From positions 295,717 to 359,716 of the forward strand of contig DATGHU010000044.1 in assembly GCA_035307765.1 (NCBI GenBank): 64,000 bases of DNA, given 5' to 3'. Positions 54,935 to 62,711 of the stretch are shown piece by piece. Each line of letters opens with the position of its first letter. Position 1 is the stretch's first letter. The position numbers and the translations under genes were made by a program. This DNA is from a bacterium (GTDB taxonomy: Bacteria; Sysuimicrobiota; Sysuimicrobiia; Sysuimicrobiales; Segetimicrobiaceae). The notes below the pieces were generated by a model that was not told the DNA's origin, searched no databases, and worked only from the letters and a program-made list of their open reading frames with translations.

Positions 54935-55550
54935 ACAGCTGGTTCGCGCTCTGCCGCCAGAGGAGCTGTTCCCGGATGCACAGCCCGCATATGTCCACTC
55001 GTACGTGTACCTCTTCGGGATTCTGACCCTGACCAGCTTCGTGATGCTCATCCTGTCGGGTACTGTTCTCGCCGCATTTGGCCCGCAGTGGTGGCACACG
55101 TCGACGGCGGGTCACTTCGTCAACAGCATCCACTTCTGGAGCGTGCAGGTGTTCATGTTCTTCATGGTGCTGCACCTCTGGGCGCAGTTTTGCATGGGCG
55201 CGTGGCGCGATGGCCGAGCGTTGACCTGGGTGACCGGTGCGGTGACGTTTGTCGCGGCCATTGGCACGGCATTTACAGGCTATCTCTCGCAGCAGAACTT
55301 TGACTCACAGTGGATCGCCGTGCAGGGCAAGGACGCGATGAATGCCGTCGGCATCGGCGCTTTCTTCAACCTCCTCGACTTCGGGCAGATGTACGGATTC
55401 CACATCTTTATCCTACCGTGGTTGGTGCTACTGTTGATCGGCATTCACGTGTTGCTGGTCCGCTTTCGCGGAGTGGTCAAGCCTTACCCGTTGCCCGAGG
55501 AGGAGCAGAAATTGGTCTCTTCCCAGGGTACCACCGGATCCTCGGACTGA
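54909..55550 (+). CDS. Cytochrome b, N-terminal (b6-type) subunit
   Basis: A 213-residue membrane cytochrome b6-like subunit of a quinol-oxidising bc/b6f-type complex. It has four helices and the four haem histidines in the expected pairs: SIHFWSVQVFMFFMVLHLWA (two) and YGFHIFILPWLVLLLIGIHV (two). The quinone-site glycine/arginine region GAWRDGRALTWVTG lies between. ATG at 54909, just after the small upstream membrane protein. No Rieske iron-sulfur or c-type cytochrome gene is in the window. Confidence 0.9.
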   Translation: MSLTRKVREQLVRALPPEELFPDAQPAYVHSYVYLFGILTLTSFVMLILSGTVLAAFGPQWWHTSTAGHFVNSIHFWSVQVFMFFMVLHLWAQFCMGAWRDGRALTWVTGAVTFVAAIGTAFTGYLSQQNFDSQWIAVQGKDAMNAVGIGAFFNLLDFGQMYGFHIFILPWLVLLLIGIHVLLVRFRGVVKPYPLPEEEQKLVSSQGTTGSSD

Positions 55551-55595
55551 AGACAGTGACCGGCAAGCTCCGCAGATGTTGTGGAGGCGTGGGCC

Positions 55596-56555
55596 ATGCG
55601 CCTGGAGACTGAGGAGTATTACCGCGGTATCCGGATGGTGCCTTATGATCTGATCAAGGAGGCGCTCGTCGCGTTTGGCGTCGTCCTGGTGACGGTCGTG
55701 GTGCTGGCAGCCGCCTTCTCGTCGCCTGATGTTCCACCGCTGACCATCAGGCAGGTGGCGCAGGAGTCCCCCTTGATGTTCTTGCGCGTTGCGCTGGGGG
55801 ATCTTGACGGTAGCGGAGACATCGCCTCCTATGGACCGCCCTACAACGGAGGGACCGGGTCGGTGCAGTATCTCGGACCGATTTCACTCCAGGAGCTAGC
55901 GGGCATCCACTTTCCGATCAACACGCCGCAGGATTTCGTGGTTGCACCGCTGCATGAGGTGGCACGGTACGATGTCCGGCTCTCTCGTGCGCTGGCGGTC
56001 TTTCAGGCAGCAGCGCCACAGCAGCAGCGCGCCTGGGAAAAGGCCTACGGCGGTGCGCTGGCCATGGCCCCGGTGCACGAGCAGGCTGTAAGCATCCCCA
56101 AGGGTAACTACGGTCCGGTGGCCACGATGATGGCGGACCTCCTCAGCATGGGGCAGAGTGGCGCGCTGGATGGCTTTCTTCTCACGAGCTCACACTTCTA
56201 CCAGACCGATTACACGAAGCCGCTCTTGTTCATCCAAGGGGATCCGCTGCACGCGGAAGCCAGCGCCATGCATCTGCTCGGTACACAGTGGGGCATGATG
56301 AATGAAACAGGCAGCTATCCGGGCCAAGCCTGGATCTGGTTGTACACCTTCTGGTACCAGATCCCGCCGTTTTCGACCTCGCCCAATGGCGATGCCTACG
56401 TCTGGCTGACGATCGCGGTGTTGACGCTGGCCCTGATTCTGGTTCCCTTCACGCCAGGACTCAACCGCCTGCCGCGTTATCTTGGGGTTTATAAGCTGAT
56501 CTGGCGCAATTACTATCGCGAGCGAGTGACAGCGCGGCGTCAGCAGCAGAGATAG
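55596..56555 (+). CDS. Membrane subunit of the cytochrome b module (subunit IV-like)
   Basis: A 319-residue protein that begins MRLETEEYYRGIRMVPYDLI, with one helix near residue 30 (ALVAFGVVLVTVVVLAAAFS), a long soluble middle part of about 200 residues, and one or two C-terminal helices (YVWLTIAVLTLALILVPFTP). The two ends match the divided cytochrome b C-terminal type seen in actinobacterial and chloroflexal complexes; the soluble insert is unusual. No CxxCH haem site is present. ATG 55596 has GGAGG eight bases upstream. Follows cytochrome b by 45 bp. Confidence 0.75.
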   Translation: MRLETEEYYRGIRMVPYDLIKEALVAFGVVLVTVVVLAAAFSSPDVPPLTIRQVAQESPLMFLRVALGDLDGSGDIASYGPPYNGGTGSVQYLGPISLQELAGIHFPINTPQDFVVAPLHEVARYDVRLSRALAVFQAAAPQQQRAWEKAYGGALAMAPVHEQAVSIPKGNYGPVATMMADLLSMGQSGALDGFLLTSSHFYQTDYTKPLLFIQGDPLHAEASAMHLLGTQWGMMNETGSYPGQAWIWLYTFWYQIPPFSTSPNGDAYVWLTIAVLTLALILVPFTPGLNRLPRYLGVYKLIWRNYYRERVTARRQQQR

Positions 56556-56997
56556 GAAGGGACGGGCGTCAACGCCTGTTGGCTTGCTGTCGAGGTAATC
56601 CTTTCCGTTGCTGGCGTCGTGCTTGTCGAGGACCGCGTTGTCTTGTCGTCGATCCAGGCCTTGTGGTCGCGGGCAGCCCTTATCGAGGCCGAGACGCTGT
56701 CCGCTGGCAGGCGGCCCAAGGACTCGGCCTCACCACCTCCACAGTGAGCCGGGGGCCGTTCCCTGGCTGTCTTTCGGCACCGGACCCATCCTGGGGCAAC
56801 TTCGTGCTCCCTGGGAGGGGAGAGAGGGAAGGGGGGAGATAAAGAGGGGGATGGGTGAGAGGGGGGAGAGGTCGACATCGACTACGTCATCGACATCGTA
56901 GGGATATCTACGCGACGGTGGTTGAACCGCATCCCCCGACGTACGCCGGGTTACGCAGGACGCGGCCCACATCGAATCTGGCCACCGCTGATTGACG
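56556..56997. other. Intergenic region with a purine-rich tract
   Basis: About 440 bp between convergent units. It holds the purine tract at 56813-56871 and a short repetitive stretch of GACATCG/CTACGTC units at 56871-56901. No gene is supported. Confidence 0.4.
56813..56871 (+). repeat. Polypurine tract
   Basis: About 59 bases almost entirely A and G (three T), in irregular GGGGGGAGA-type units. Such tracts can form triplex DNA and are prone to polymerase slippage. It lies downstream of the cytochrome b module. Confidence 0.7.
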
Positions 56998-57463
56998 CTA
57001 GGTCTCCGTTGACGCCGGCACCGGGATCATGTCGAAGCGAGCAGCAAGTGCGACCCGTTCCTCTCTGCCTCCGTGCCGAGCAGCCAGTTGCTGCATTTCT
57101 TCAAGATAGCGCTCGAAGCCGGCGGGATGGTGCATCACCAGCAGGGTCGCGCTGTCACTGCTCGCGTTGTGAAAGCCGTGGATCGTTTCGCGCGGGACGA
57201 AGGCGAATGTGCCTGCTCCAGCGGTGTGTCTCTCCTCGCCGATGCGCAGCACTACCTCGCCCTTCGAGGACGTAGAAGAACTCGTCGCGTCCGCGATGAT
57301 AGTGCGGCCCCGCGCCCACCGTCCCCGGCCCGACTCGTCCTTCCCAGACGGTGCAAAGGTCGCCGGTCTCTGCTTCTGACGCCTTGACCGTCACGCCCGC
57401 GCCAGCGGACCCGACCGCAATAAACCGTCCCTCGCCGGGAGCCACCACAACAGCCTTCATCAT
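56998..57463 (-). pseudogene. Cupin-domain protein with a one-base frameshift
   Basis: From the ATG at 57463 the frame encodes MKAVVVAPGEGRFIAVGSAG and the first cupin motif GPHYHRGRDEFFYVLEG, then shifts at a GGG near 57261. Removing one G restores the second half: EVVLRIGEERHTAGAGTFAF, PRETIHGFHNASSDSATLLV, ending near 56998, giving about 154 residues. Both metal motifs would be intact, so this may be a sequencing error rather than a dead gene. It faces the same way as the MarR gene upstream. Confidence 0.85.
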
Positions 57464-57513
57464 GTTCCGCCTCATCTGTATTTGGAACTAATCCCCAAAA
57501 CCTTGGTAAGGTA

Positions 57514-57963
57514 CTATTCAGTCTCGTGTGCCATTCCCGCCTGCGAGCGGGTCAACGGGCTCTCCCAGACGCGGAATAGCACCTCTTTGAGCTGGGCGAA
57601 ACGCCTTTGCCCAAGTTCAGCGCTCCATTCGCGCTCGATGTGGCGGAGTATGTCGGAGATTCTTGAGTATGCGGCCCGGCCACGTTTGGTCAAGCGGATA
57701 ATTCGCGCGCGGCCCTCGTCGGGTGCGTCGGACCGGACGATATAGCCGAGCCCTTCGAGGCTCCGGAGGAGCTGGTTCATGGCCTGCTTGCTCATGCCCG
57801 CGCGCTCCGCGAGAACGCCTGGGCGAACTCCATCAGGGCCCGGATATTGCAGCACCGCCATATGCGGCAGGCGCAGCTCCTCAAAACCGGCCACGTTCAG
57901 CTCCTTGATGAGACGGCGCTGGATCGCCTGAGTCGGAACACGCAGTAATGCGCCGATGAGCAT
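57514..57963 (-). CDS. MarR family transcription regulator
   Basis: A 149-residue winged-helix regulator. Visible: LPHMAVLQYPGPDGVRPGVL, recognition helix region GMSKQAMNQLLRSLEGLGYI, wing RSDAPDEGRARIIRLTKRGR, and a C-terminal dimer helix. ATG at 57963 follows AGAGAT; the frame continues upstream for 66 codons without relevance. It lies just upstream of the frameshifted cupin gene and is a likely regulator of the cupin/monooxygenase genes here. Confidence 0.88.
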   Translation of the reverse strand: MLIGALLRVPTQAIQRRLIKELNVAGFEELRLPHMAVLQYPGPDGVRPGVLAERAGMSKQAMNQLLRSLEGLGYIVRSDAPDEGRARIIRLTKRGRAAYSRISDILRHIEREWSAELGQRRFAQLKEVLFRVWESPLTRSQAGMAHETE

Positions 57964-58285
57964 ATCTCTAGTTTCGACCGGCGAGCTGATCAGGCTCGAT
58001 GACGGCGGGGCCGCACGATAGCGATCGGGATGTTGACGATAAGGGTCCGCCGACTGTCTGGGCGCGCGCATCCGCGTTTGGGGCGACCCGCGGCGCTGCG
58101 TACGTGCGCCTGCACCGTCTGCGCTCGGGCCTTTCCAGTCGCTGATCGCCTTACGACGCATTCTTGAAATGAGATGGGTTCGGTGTCGTGGCCAGGGTTG
58201 GCCGTGCGCTCGCGCCCGGCGCGTTGCACGTGCTGAGCCTCGCGTGTCGGTTGGGGACCCGCACCCATGCCGTCATGGGCTGCAG
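57964..58285. other. Intergenic region, nothing recognised
   Basis: About 320 bp between the MarR gene and the next leftward gene. No hairpin or conserved frame; the MarR promoter should lie here. Confidence 0.3.
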
Positions 58286-58573
58286 TCAACGGTGAAAGTC
58301 GTTGTGGAGCTGGCCGAACGTTGGCTGGATTTGCGAAGCTTGCTTGCCCACGAGCTTCTCCAGTGCGGGGAGCAAGCGATCGTTTGCGAACCGATCGAAC
58401 GCTTCCTGCGAGTCCCACACCTCGAAGATGTTGAAACCATCCGTGGTCCTCGTTGCGAAGTGGTGAATCAAGCCTTCGGGGAGTTTGCTTTTACCCACCC
58501 CTAGCTCCCGGTTAAGCGGATCGTATAGTTGCCCAGCCTCGCTGGGCATGCGCAGATCCATCGTCACTGCCAT
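58286..58573 (-). CDS. Small ABM-like (antibiotic biosynthesis monooxygenase-type) protein
   Basis: A 95-residue protein of ferredoxin-like fold type. Its outline LPEGLIHHFATRTTDGFNIF, VWDSQEAFDRFANDRLLPAL and a C-terminal TFGQLHNDFHR resembles ABM/YgiN-like dimeric barrels, which act on quinols or haem. The ATG at 58573 has AAGGGATCAAGG upstream. It follows the cupin gene by 74 bp and is probably cotranscribed with it. Confidence 0.65.
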   Translation of the reverse strand: MAVTMDLRMPSEAGQLYDPLNRELGVGKSKLPEGLIHHFATRTTDGFNIFEVWDSQEAFDRFANDRLLPALEKLVGKQASQIQPTFGQLHNDFHR

Positions 58574-58646
58574 CCTTGATCCCTTTTTTTTCGCATTCCC
58601 ACAACGAATGAAAACCGTCGAAATCGAGGGGCGCGGCCCTCGGGCG

Positions 58647-59147
58647 CTATGCCTGGGGCGGAGCCGGCGTGAGGCCGTGGCGGTGCATGATCTCCGCAAT
58701 CTTCGCTCGGTCCGGCGGCCCGCCGGCCGCCGCGTTGATCACCTCGGCAGACTCGCGAAAATACTGCGGACCTAGTACGGCTGGCGTGATCACGCAAAGC
58801 GCCCTCACGTTCTGGCTTCCGTTGTTGTCGAACCGGTGAATGGCGCCGCGCGGAATGCAGAGTGCCTGTCCCGGCCCGACGTTGAAAGGCTTCCCGTCGA
58901 CGGTCCAGGTCAACACTCCGTCGATGCCGTAGATCGTCTCTTCGTAACGGCCGTGGCTATGCGCCGGAGCCGCCAGGCGCTGCGCGCCCGGGACAACGAG
59001 CTCAAATGCCGCGACGCTGCCATTCGAGTTCTCTCCGGTGATCAAGAAGCGCACCGCGAGCGGCCCTATACGGATGGTTTCGTCGGCAGGATTGACGTGC
59101 AGGCCGATCTTCTGCTGTATGGCTGCCTTCCTTGTGGTAAATGGCAT
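58647..59147 (-). CDS. Cupin-domain protein under an operator-rich promoter
   Basis: A 166-residue cupin. First motif AHSHGRYEETIYGIDGVLTW with two histidines and a glutamate; second motif IPRGAIHRFDNNGSQNVRAL. A C-terminal helix with PDRAKIAEIMHRHGL. Members act as dioxygenases, isomerases or storage-type binders; no specific role can be given. The start codon lies inside a perfect palindrome and under a strong promoter, so the gene seems repressed by a dimeric regulator. Upstream of the ABM-like gene in the same direction. Confidence 0.87.
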   Translation of the reverse strand: MPFTTRKAAIQQKIGLHVNPADETIRIGPLAVRFLITGENSNGSVAAFELVVPGAQRLAAPAHSHGRYEETIYGIDGVLTWTVDGKPFNVGPGQALCIPRGAIHRFDNNGSQNVRALCVITPAVLGPQYFRESAEVINAAAGGPPDRAKIAEIMHRHGLTPAPPQA

Positions 59148-59177
59148 TTACTTCTCTTATAATATAAACGCCATTTA
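59137..59177. promoter_or_regulatory. Paired palindromic operators at the cupin promoter
   Basis: GTAAATGGCATTTAC (59137-59151) is a perfect inverted repeat (7+1+7) covering the start codon of the cupin gene. A second, imperfect copy, TAAACGCCATTTA, lies at 59165-59177, in the spacer of the promoter. Their centres are 27 bp apart and the -10 box lies between or under them, a classic arrangement for repression. The MarR-family gene 1.2 kb downstream is one candidate regulator. Confidence 0.6.
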
Positions 59178-59189
59178 CTGAAATGTCAA
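59161..59189 (-). promoter_or_regulatory. Sigma-70-type promoter of the cupin gene
   Basis: Minus strand: TTGACA (59189-59184), a 17-base spacer, TATATT (59166-59161), overlapping a second -10 register TATTAT. The first box is a perfect consensus. The transcript would start just ahead of the ribosome site GAGAAG and the ATG at 59147, giving a very short leader. Confidence 0.7.
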
Positions 59190-59851
59190 TACCTCTCGCG
59201 GATTTGGACGGAGATTGGACAGTGAGCACTGGATAGTCCGGTGCTCAGATACCTTGAAACCTGCCCTAGAGAGATTTCACGCAATAGTTATGCGCGTTTG
59301 GGGGTCCGGGGGGAGAACGCCTTGGGCTGGAGTCGCCGGTCGGGCGAGGGGGTCAGCACGTGCTCGGCGGAGACGGCTTCTCCAGTCCGCTCCATTCGCT
59401 CCAGGATATCCCAGGTGAAGTTGTGCTCTCGGGGCCCGAGAATCCCCCCCGGGGGCGCGAGGGACCGACCTCCGAGATCTCGCCCTCGCAACCTGGGGAT
59501 GCGGCTGATCTACAGGCCGAGAGCGTCAGCCCCCCCGTCCACCCGGGAAGGGCGGACAAGTGCAGAATAAGTGCAGACCGAGTGCAGCCGGCTACCCCGC
59601 ATCGCGGGAATCCTTGTCTTCCAAGGGTTTCAGAGAGTCGCCAGGATCGATAGACGCGGGTTCGATTCCCGCCGCCTCCACCAAGAACCTGGCTCCATCC
59701 GACTGCACGGTGTTGCTAGACGCCGTATTTTCCAAGGGTTTCGGCCCCTCAGACGGGGTGCGCGACCCGGACGCTCAGATCTGTTGAAGGCGTTGAGACA
59801 GCTTCGAAGGAAGCGGGAGGCCGCCAGAAAGCGCAGCAAGAATAACCCATC
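59190..59851. other. Intergenic region containing a tRNA-like 3' fragment
   Basis: About 660 bp. Apart from the tRNA fragment at 59656-59683 and a 13-bp repeat (TTCCAAGGGTTTC at 59619 and 59730) I see no gene. Plus-strand frames across it are the usual shadows of tRNA sequence. Confidence 0.4.
59656..59683 (+). repeat. 3' tRNA (Ala) or tmRNA fragment, attachment-site-like
   Basis: 28 bases comprising a T arm, acceptor strand and CCA, differing at two positions from the 3' end of the tRNA-Ala gene (43704-43731) and in the same orientation. No 5' half precedes it. The bases before it (ATAGACGCGGG) also resemble the 3' end of a tmRNA, so origin from ssrA or another alanine tRNA is possible. Confidence 0.65.
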
Positions 59852-60697
59852 TTAATCGCGCACAACCGTTGTGACAGTTCGCCGTTCGAAGAAAAGATAT
59901 AACGTAGGCAGCAACAGTAGGGCGCCGACGATGCCGGCGATGAACAACAATGTGAGTGGATTGGACGGCCGCCAGTCGTTCCATGCGATGACGGTCGCGA
60001 TCAGTATGAACACATTTGCGACGGTTACGCTTTCCAGGGGGATGCGCCAGCCACTCCAGCGACACTCGCGGCATAGATAGATACCGGCAATCCCGGGCAG
60101 CAGCAGCCAGCCTGCAAACACGCGCGCAGTCAGCGGAGTGAGCGACCAGGGCCAGATACGGATCGCAAACTGTGGCTGAACGAATAGTATCAGGGCGGAG
60201 AGCAGTGCCACGGTGCCCATTACGGCGACGGCCCGGCGCGTGAAGCGAGGCACCGTAGCGTCATTCGCTTCAGGCGTCCCCGGGTCGGTGCGCCGGTTGA
60301 GAAGCCATGTGAATAGGATCACAACCGGCGTGATCGCGTAGAGCACCTCCCACAATATGGCGTTCCATTGTCCGTTGTGAAAACGGTCGAGGTGTAGGAT
60401 CGTGGCCAACGCCATCGCGGTCGTAAACGCGGTAATCGGCAAGAAACCGGCGGCCACGCGATGCCAGCGCGAGGTCGTCAGCACGCGCACGAAGAAATAG
60501 GCGCCCATGAGGTAGCCTGCACCCATCGCCATGGCCGTCATGCGTGGTCGGATTGTCCAGGCAAAGTTCTGAGCCGTTTGCCCCGGGTTCAGGTACAAAG
60601 CCAGCACCGCTAGAATCAAGATAGGGATGATCAACGCCGCGACAACACGTGTAAGGAGCAGCACGTGATCATCGCGCGTCAAGTCGGAGTTCCTCAC
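59852..60697 (-). CDS. Multi-pass membrane protein, unknown
   Basis: A 281-residue protein with about eight hydrophobic helices spaced along its length (for example VVAALIIPILILAVLALYLN and AVMGTVALLSALILFVQPQF). The conserved-looking part is IRPRMTAMAMGAGYLMGAYF near residue 50 and LHLDRFHNGQWNAILWEVLY. I do not recognise a family. The probable start is a GTG at 60697 with a weak ribosome site. It lies between the tRNA fragment and another cupin. Confidence 0.7.
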   Translation of the reverse strand: MRNSDLTRDDHVLLLTRVVAALIIPILILAVLALYLNPGQTAQNFAWTIRPRMTAMAMGAGYLMGAYFFVRVLTTSRWHRVAAGFLPITAFTTAMALATILHLDRFHNGQWNAILWEVLYAITPVVILFTWLLNRRTDPGTPEANDATVPRFTRRAVAVMGTVALLSALILFVQPQFAIRIWPWSLTPLTARVFAGWLLLPGIAGIYLCRECRWSGWRIPLESVTVANVFILIATVIAWNDWRPSNPLTLLFIAGIVGALLLLPTLYLFFERRTVTTVVRD

Positions 60698-60969
60698 GGA
60701 CCGGGCAGTTTGATTGCTCGTGGCACATCCCTCCTAAGCAATCAGGTCGTAGATTTTAGACTTGAATCTGGCGTGAGCATGGCATGTTTCTAGATCGCGG
60801 ACGGCAGCCAATGACCCGGTTTCTTTATGGTGGCTGGCGCAATGACCGTAATTCGTGATTTTAGCATGCTTATCGCGCCAAGGTGGAGAATCTTTCTCCG
60901 TCGCTCTCCGACCGCGTTGCAACGCAAGAGTCTCGAATGACAGCGGATTCAGGTTAGAACCAGTTCCCA
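60698..60969. other. Intergenic region, no supported gene
   Basis: About 270 bp. A minus-strand 78-codon frame at 60734-60970 without a ribosome site is the only open frame and resembles nothing known. Confidence 0.3.
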
Positions 60970-61545
60970 CTATAATGCGTGATAGCTCGGTTTGTAGCCG
61001 AACAAGCGCCCAATAGCGGCGAGTGACCCGAACGCCACTTCTTGCACAGCAATGGGCATCCCGTCCAGGTACGTATACGGCATCATCGCACGCACCAGAA
61101 CGGCGAGTTGGAGCAGGTTGGGCAACCCATTCTTATTCACCTTGCCGTCGCGCGCTAAACCAAAGAGCGTGACCACGGCCTCTTGTGACGCATCCAGAGC
61201 CGCGATGTTCGGCTGGTCGGGGGTCGTCGTCTGCCGCACATGCAACTCTTCGGCGCTGACACTCCAAGGATGCAGGTGCGGCACGCCCGGCGGAAACGTG
61301 AGCACATCGCCTCGTTTCGCTTCGCGTTCGCCTTTGGCTAGGCGATAACGTGCCACGCCGGTCAAAATCTCAAATCGCTCCGTCATGGTGGGATGAAAGT
61401 GAGCAGGCACAGAACCCTTCCCCGTGAAGGGTTTGTTGAAATACTCGACTTGTAGAAACGCGCCATGTGTATCATGCGCGGTCAGGCAGCACAGGACGCG
61501 CTGTCCCATGATCGGGTTTTCAATCACGTCGCCGGCCTTCAGCAT
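60970..61545 (-). CDS. Cupin-domain protein
   Basis: A 191-residue protein with one cupin domain: GDVIENPIMGQRVLCCLTAH, first metal motif VPAHFHPTMTERFEILTGVA, and PGVPHLHPWSVSAEELHV as second motif. The C-terminal 60 residues (LLQLAVLVRAMMPYTYLDGM) form hydrophobic helices. Start ATG 61545. Fourth cupin gene within 10 kb. Function unknown; a palindrome lies 55 bp upstream. Confidence 0.85.
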   Translation of the reverse strand: MLKAGDVIENPIMGQRVLCCLTAHDTHGAFLQVEYFNKPFTGKGSVPAHFHPTMTERFEILTGVARYRLAKGEREAKRGDVLTFPPGVPHLHPWSVSAEELHVRQTTTPDQPNIAALDASQEAVVTLFGLARDGKVNKNGLPNLLQLAVLVRAMMPYTYLDGMPIAVQEVAFGSLAAIGRLFGYKPSYHAL

Positions 61546-61598
61546 TCAAGGACACCTATTGATCGATTGTCTAATACTAGTCTGTACTGTTTCGATCT

Positions 61599-61776
61599 AG
61601 TGTTAACACTGGAGGCGGCGTCCTCCATGAAAAGAGGGTCACCACTCTACCTCCGGAACCTCCAACCGAGGGCCTCGCAAGCTTCGGAGAGGAGGAGGAG
61701 AGCATACACAATGATCCCGTACACGCATCGTCGTAATGCGCCACTAGACTGTCAAGTGCGGACTTGGTGTTAACAC
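61599..61776. promoter_or_regulatory. Two GTGTTAACAC palindromes
   Basis: AGTGTTAACACT (61599-61610, 12-bp perfect palindrome) and GTGTTAACAC (61767-61776) are 167 bp apart in the non-coding DNA upstream of the leftward cupin gene at 60970-61545. Such even, identical palindromes are likely binding sites for one dimeric regulator, possibly with looping. Confidence 0.5.
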
Positions 61777-61938
61777 TTCAATGCCTCCCAAGGGGACCGA
61801 CATGGATCAACTCGCAACCTTGGTGGTGAAGATCGACGCCGGGGTCCGTCCGTGGAGACGGTACCCTTTGAAGGAGGCTCTCGCGACCCAACTATAACGT
61901 GGCGCTGCTCCAGGGGGGGCGAAAGGGCCGAGGGGAGT

Positions 61939-62106
61939 ATGCATGTGAAGCTTCTGAGGTCTGTGGTGGGCTGGTTGCCCGAGACTGCGTCGTTCCAGCG
62001 CGAGTTCTCCGTCCACATCACGATCCGGACGGCGGTGCTCACCCTGATTGCCGGAAGTGTGGCCGTTATCAGCGAAGAGGGAAGGTTAAAGTCACACCGG
62101 AGGTGA
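61939..62106 (+). CDS. Small hydrophobic ORF before the HdeD gene
   Basis: A 55-codon frame with an ATG at 61939 after AGGGGAG. The product begins MHVKLLRSVVGWLPETASFQ and contains a moderately hydrophobic segment TIRTAVLTLIAGSVAVI. It ends five bases before the HdeD start. Unrecognised; may be a real leader cistron or chance. Confidence 0.35.
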   Translation: MHVKLLRSVVGWLPETASFQREFSVHITIRTAVLTLIAGSVAVISEEGRLKSHRR

Positions 62107-62111
62107 GCGAG

Positions 62112-62690
62112 ATGCCGTCCAACCCACCGCTCGTCGATCGTGAGGAGTTGCGTCGCCACAGTGGGTGGTTTATCGCCCTGGGGGTCGTCCTAATCCTCCT
62201 TGGCGTTATCGCCATTGCATATGACGTGTTCGCCACCATCGCATCCGTCCTGGTGTTTGGCTGGCTTCTCGTGATTGGGGGCGTCGTCGAGATTGTGCAT
62301 GGCGTCCGAACCCATCGATGGGGCGGCTTCTTTCTGCACCTCCTAGCCGGGCTGCTGTTTCTCGTGGCTGGCCTGCTGTTCGTCGCTAATCCACTGGTCG
62401 GTGCCTTGTCGTTGACGCTGTTCCTGGGGGCGTTCTTCCTGGTTGGCGGGGTGTTCGAGGTGGTCGGGGCACTCCGTCTCCGGGCGGCGCACTGGACGTG
62501 GGCGGTGTTGGGCGGAGTGATCACAGCTGTGTTGGGGCTGATGTTGTGGACGCAGTGGCCCCGGTCAGGATTATGGTTCATCGGCTTTGCCGTCGGCATC
62601 AGCATGATCTTCCGCGGCTGGGCATGGGTGATGCTTGGGACGCTAACGCGGCGGGACGTGGAGGTGGCCGGAAAGCCGCGCGCCGCGTGA
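62112..62690 (+). CDS. HdeD-type membrane protein
   Basis: A 192-residue membrane protein with six helices in three similar pairs (GWFIALGVVLILLGVIAIAY; ASVLVFGWLLVIGGVVEIVH; FFLHLLAGLLFLVAGLLFVA), typical of the HdeD/DUF308 family associated with acid resistance. ATG 62112 has GGAGG at suitable distance; a longer frame upstream is a shadow. It could be cotranscribed with the small ORF ahead of it. Confidence 0.87.
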   Translation: MPSNPPLVDREELRRHSGWFIALGVVLILLGVIAIAYDVFATIASVLVFGWLLVIGGVVEIVHGVRTHRWGGFFLHLLAGLLFLVAGLLFVANPLVGALSLTLFLGAFFLVGGVFEVVGALRLRAAHWTWAVLGGVITAVLGLMLWTQWPRSGLWFIGFAVGISMIFRGWAWVMLGTLTRRDVEVAGKPRAA

Positions 62691-62711
62691 TCGACCGAAC
62701 TACGGGATTTT

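Noticed and set aside
59560-59855. Open frames that look like a recombinase N-terminus after the tRNA fragment
   Set aside because: They arise from translating the tRNA-like T-arm (AGSIPAAST-type string) and have no conserved recombinase residues.
61626-61773. 48-codon ORF between the two GTGTTAACAC palindromes
   Set aside because: Ribosome-like GGAGG is too far from the ATG and the product is Arg-rich without features.
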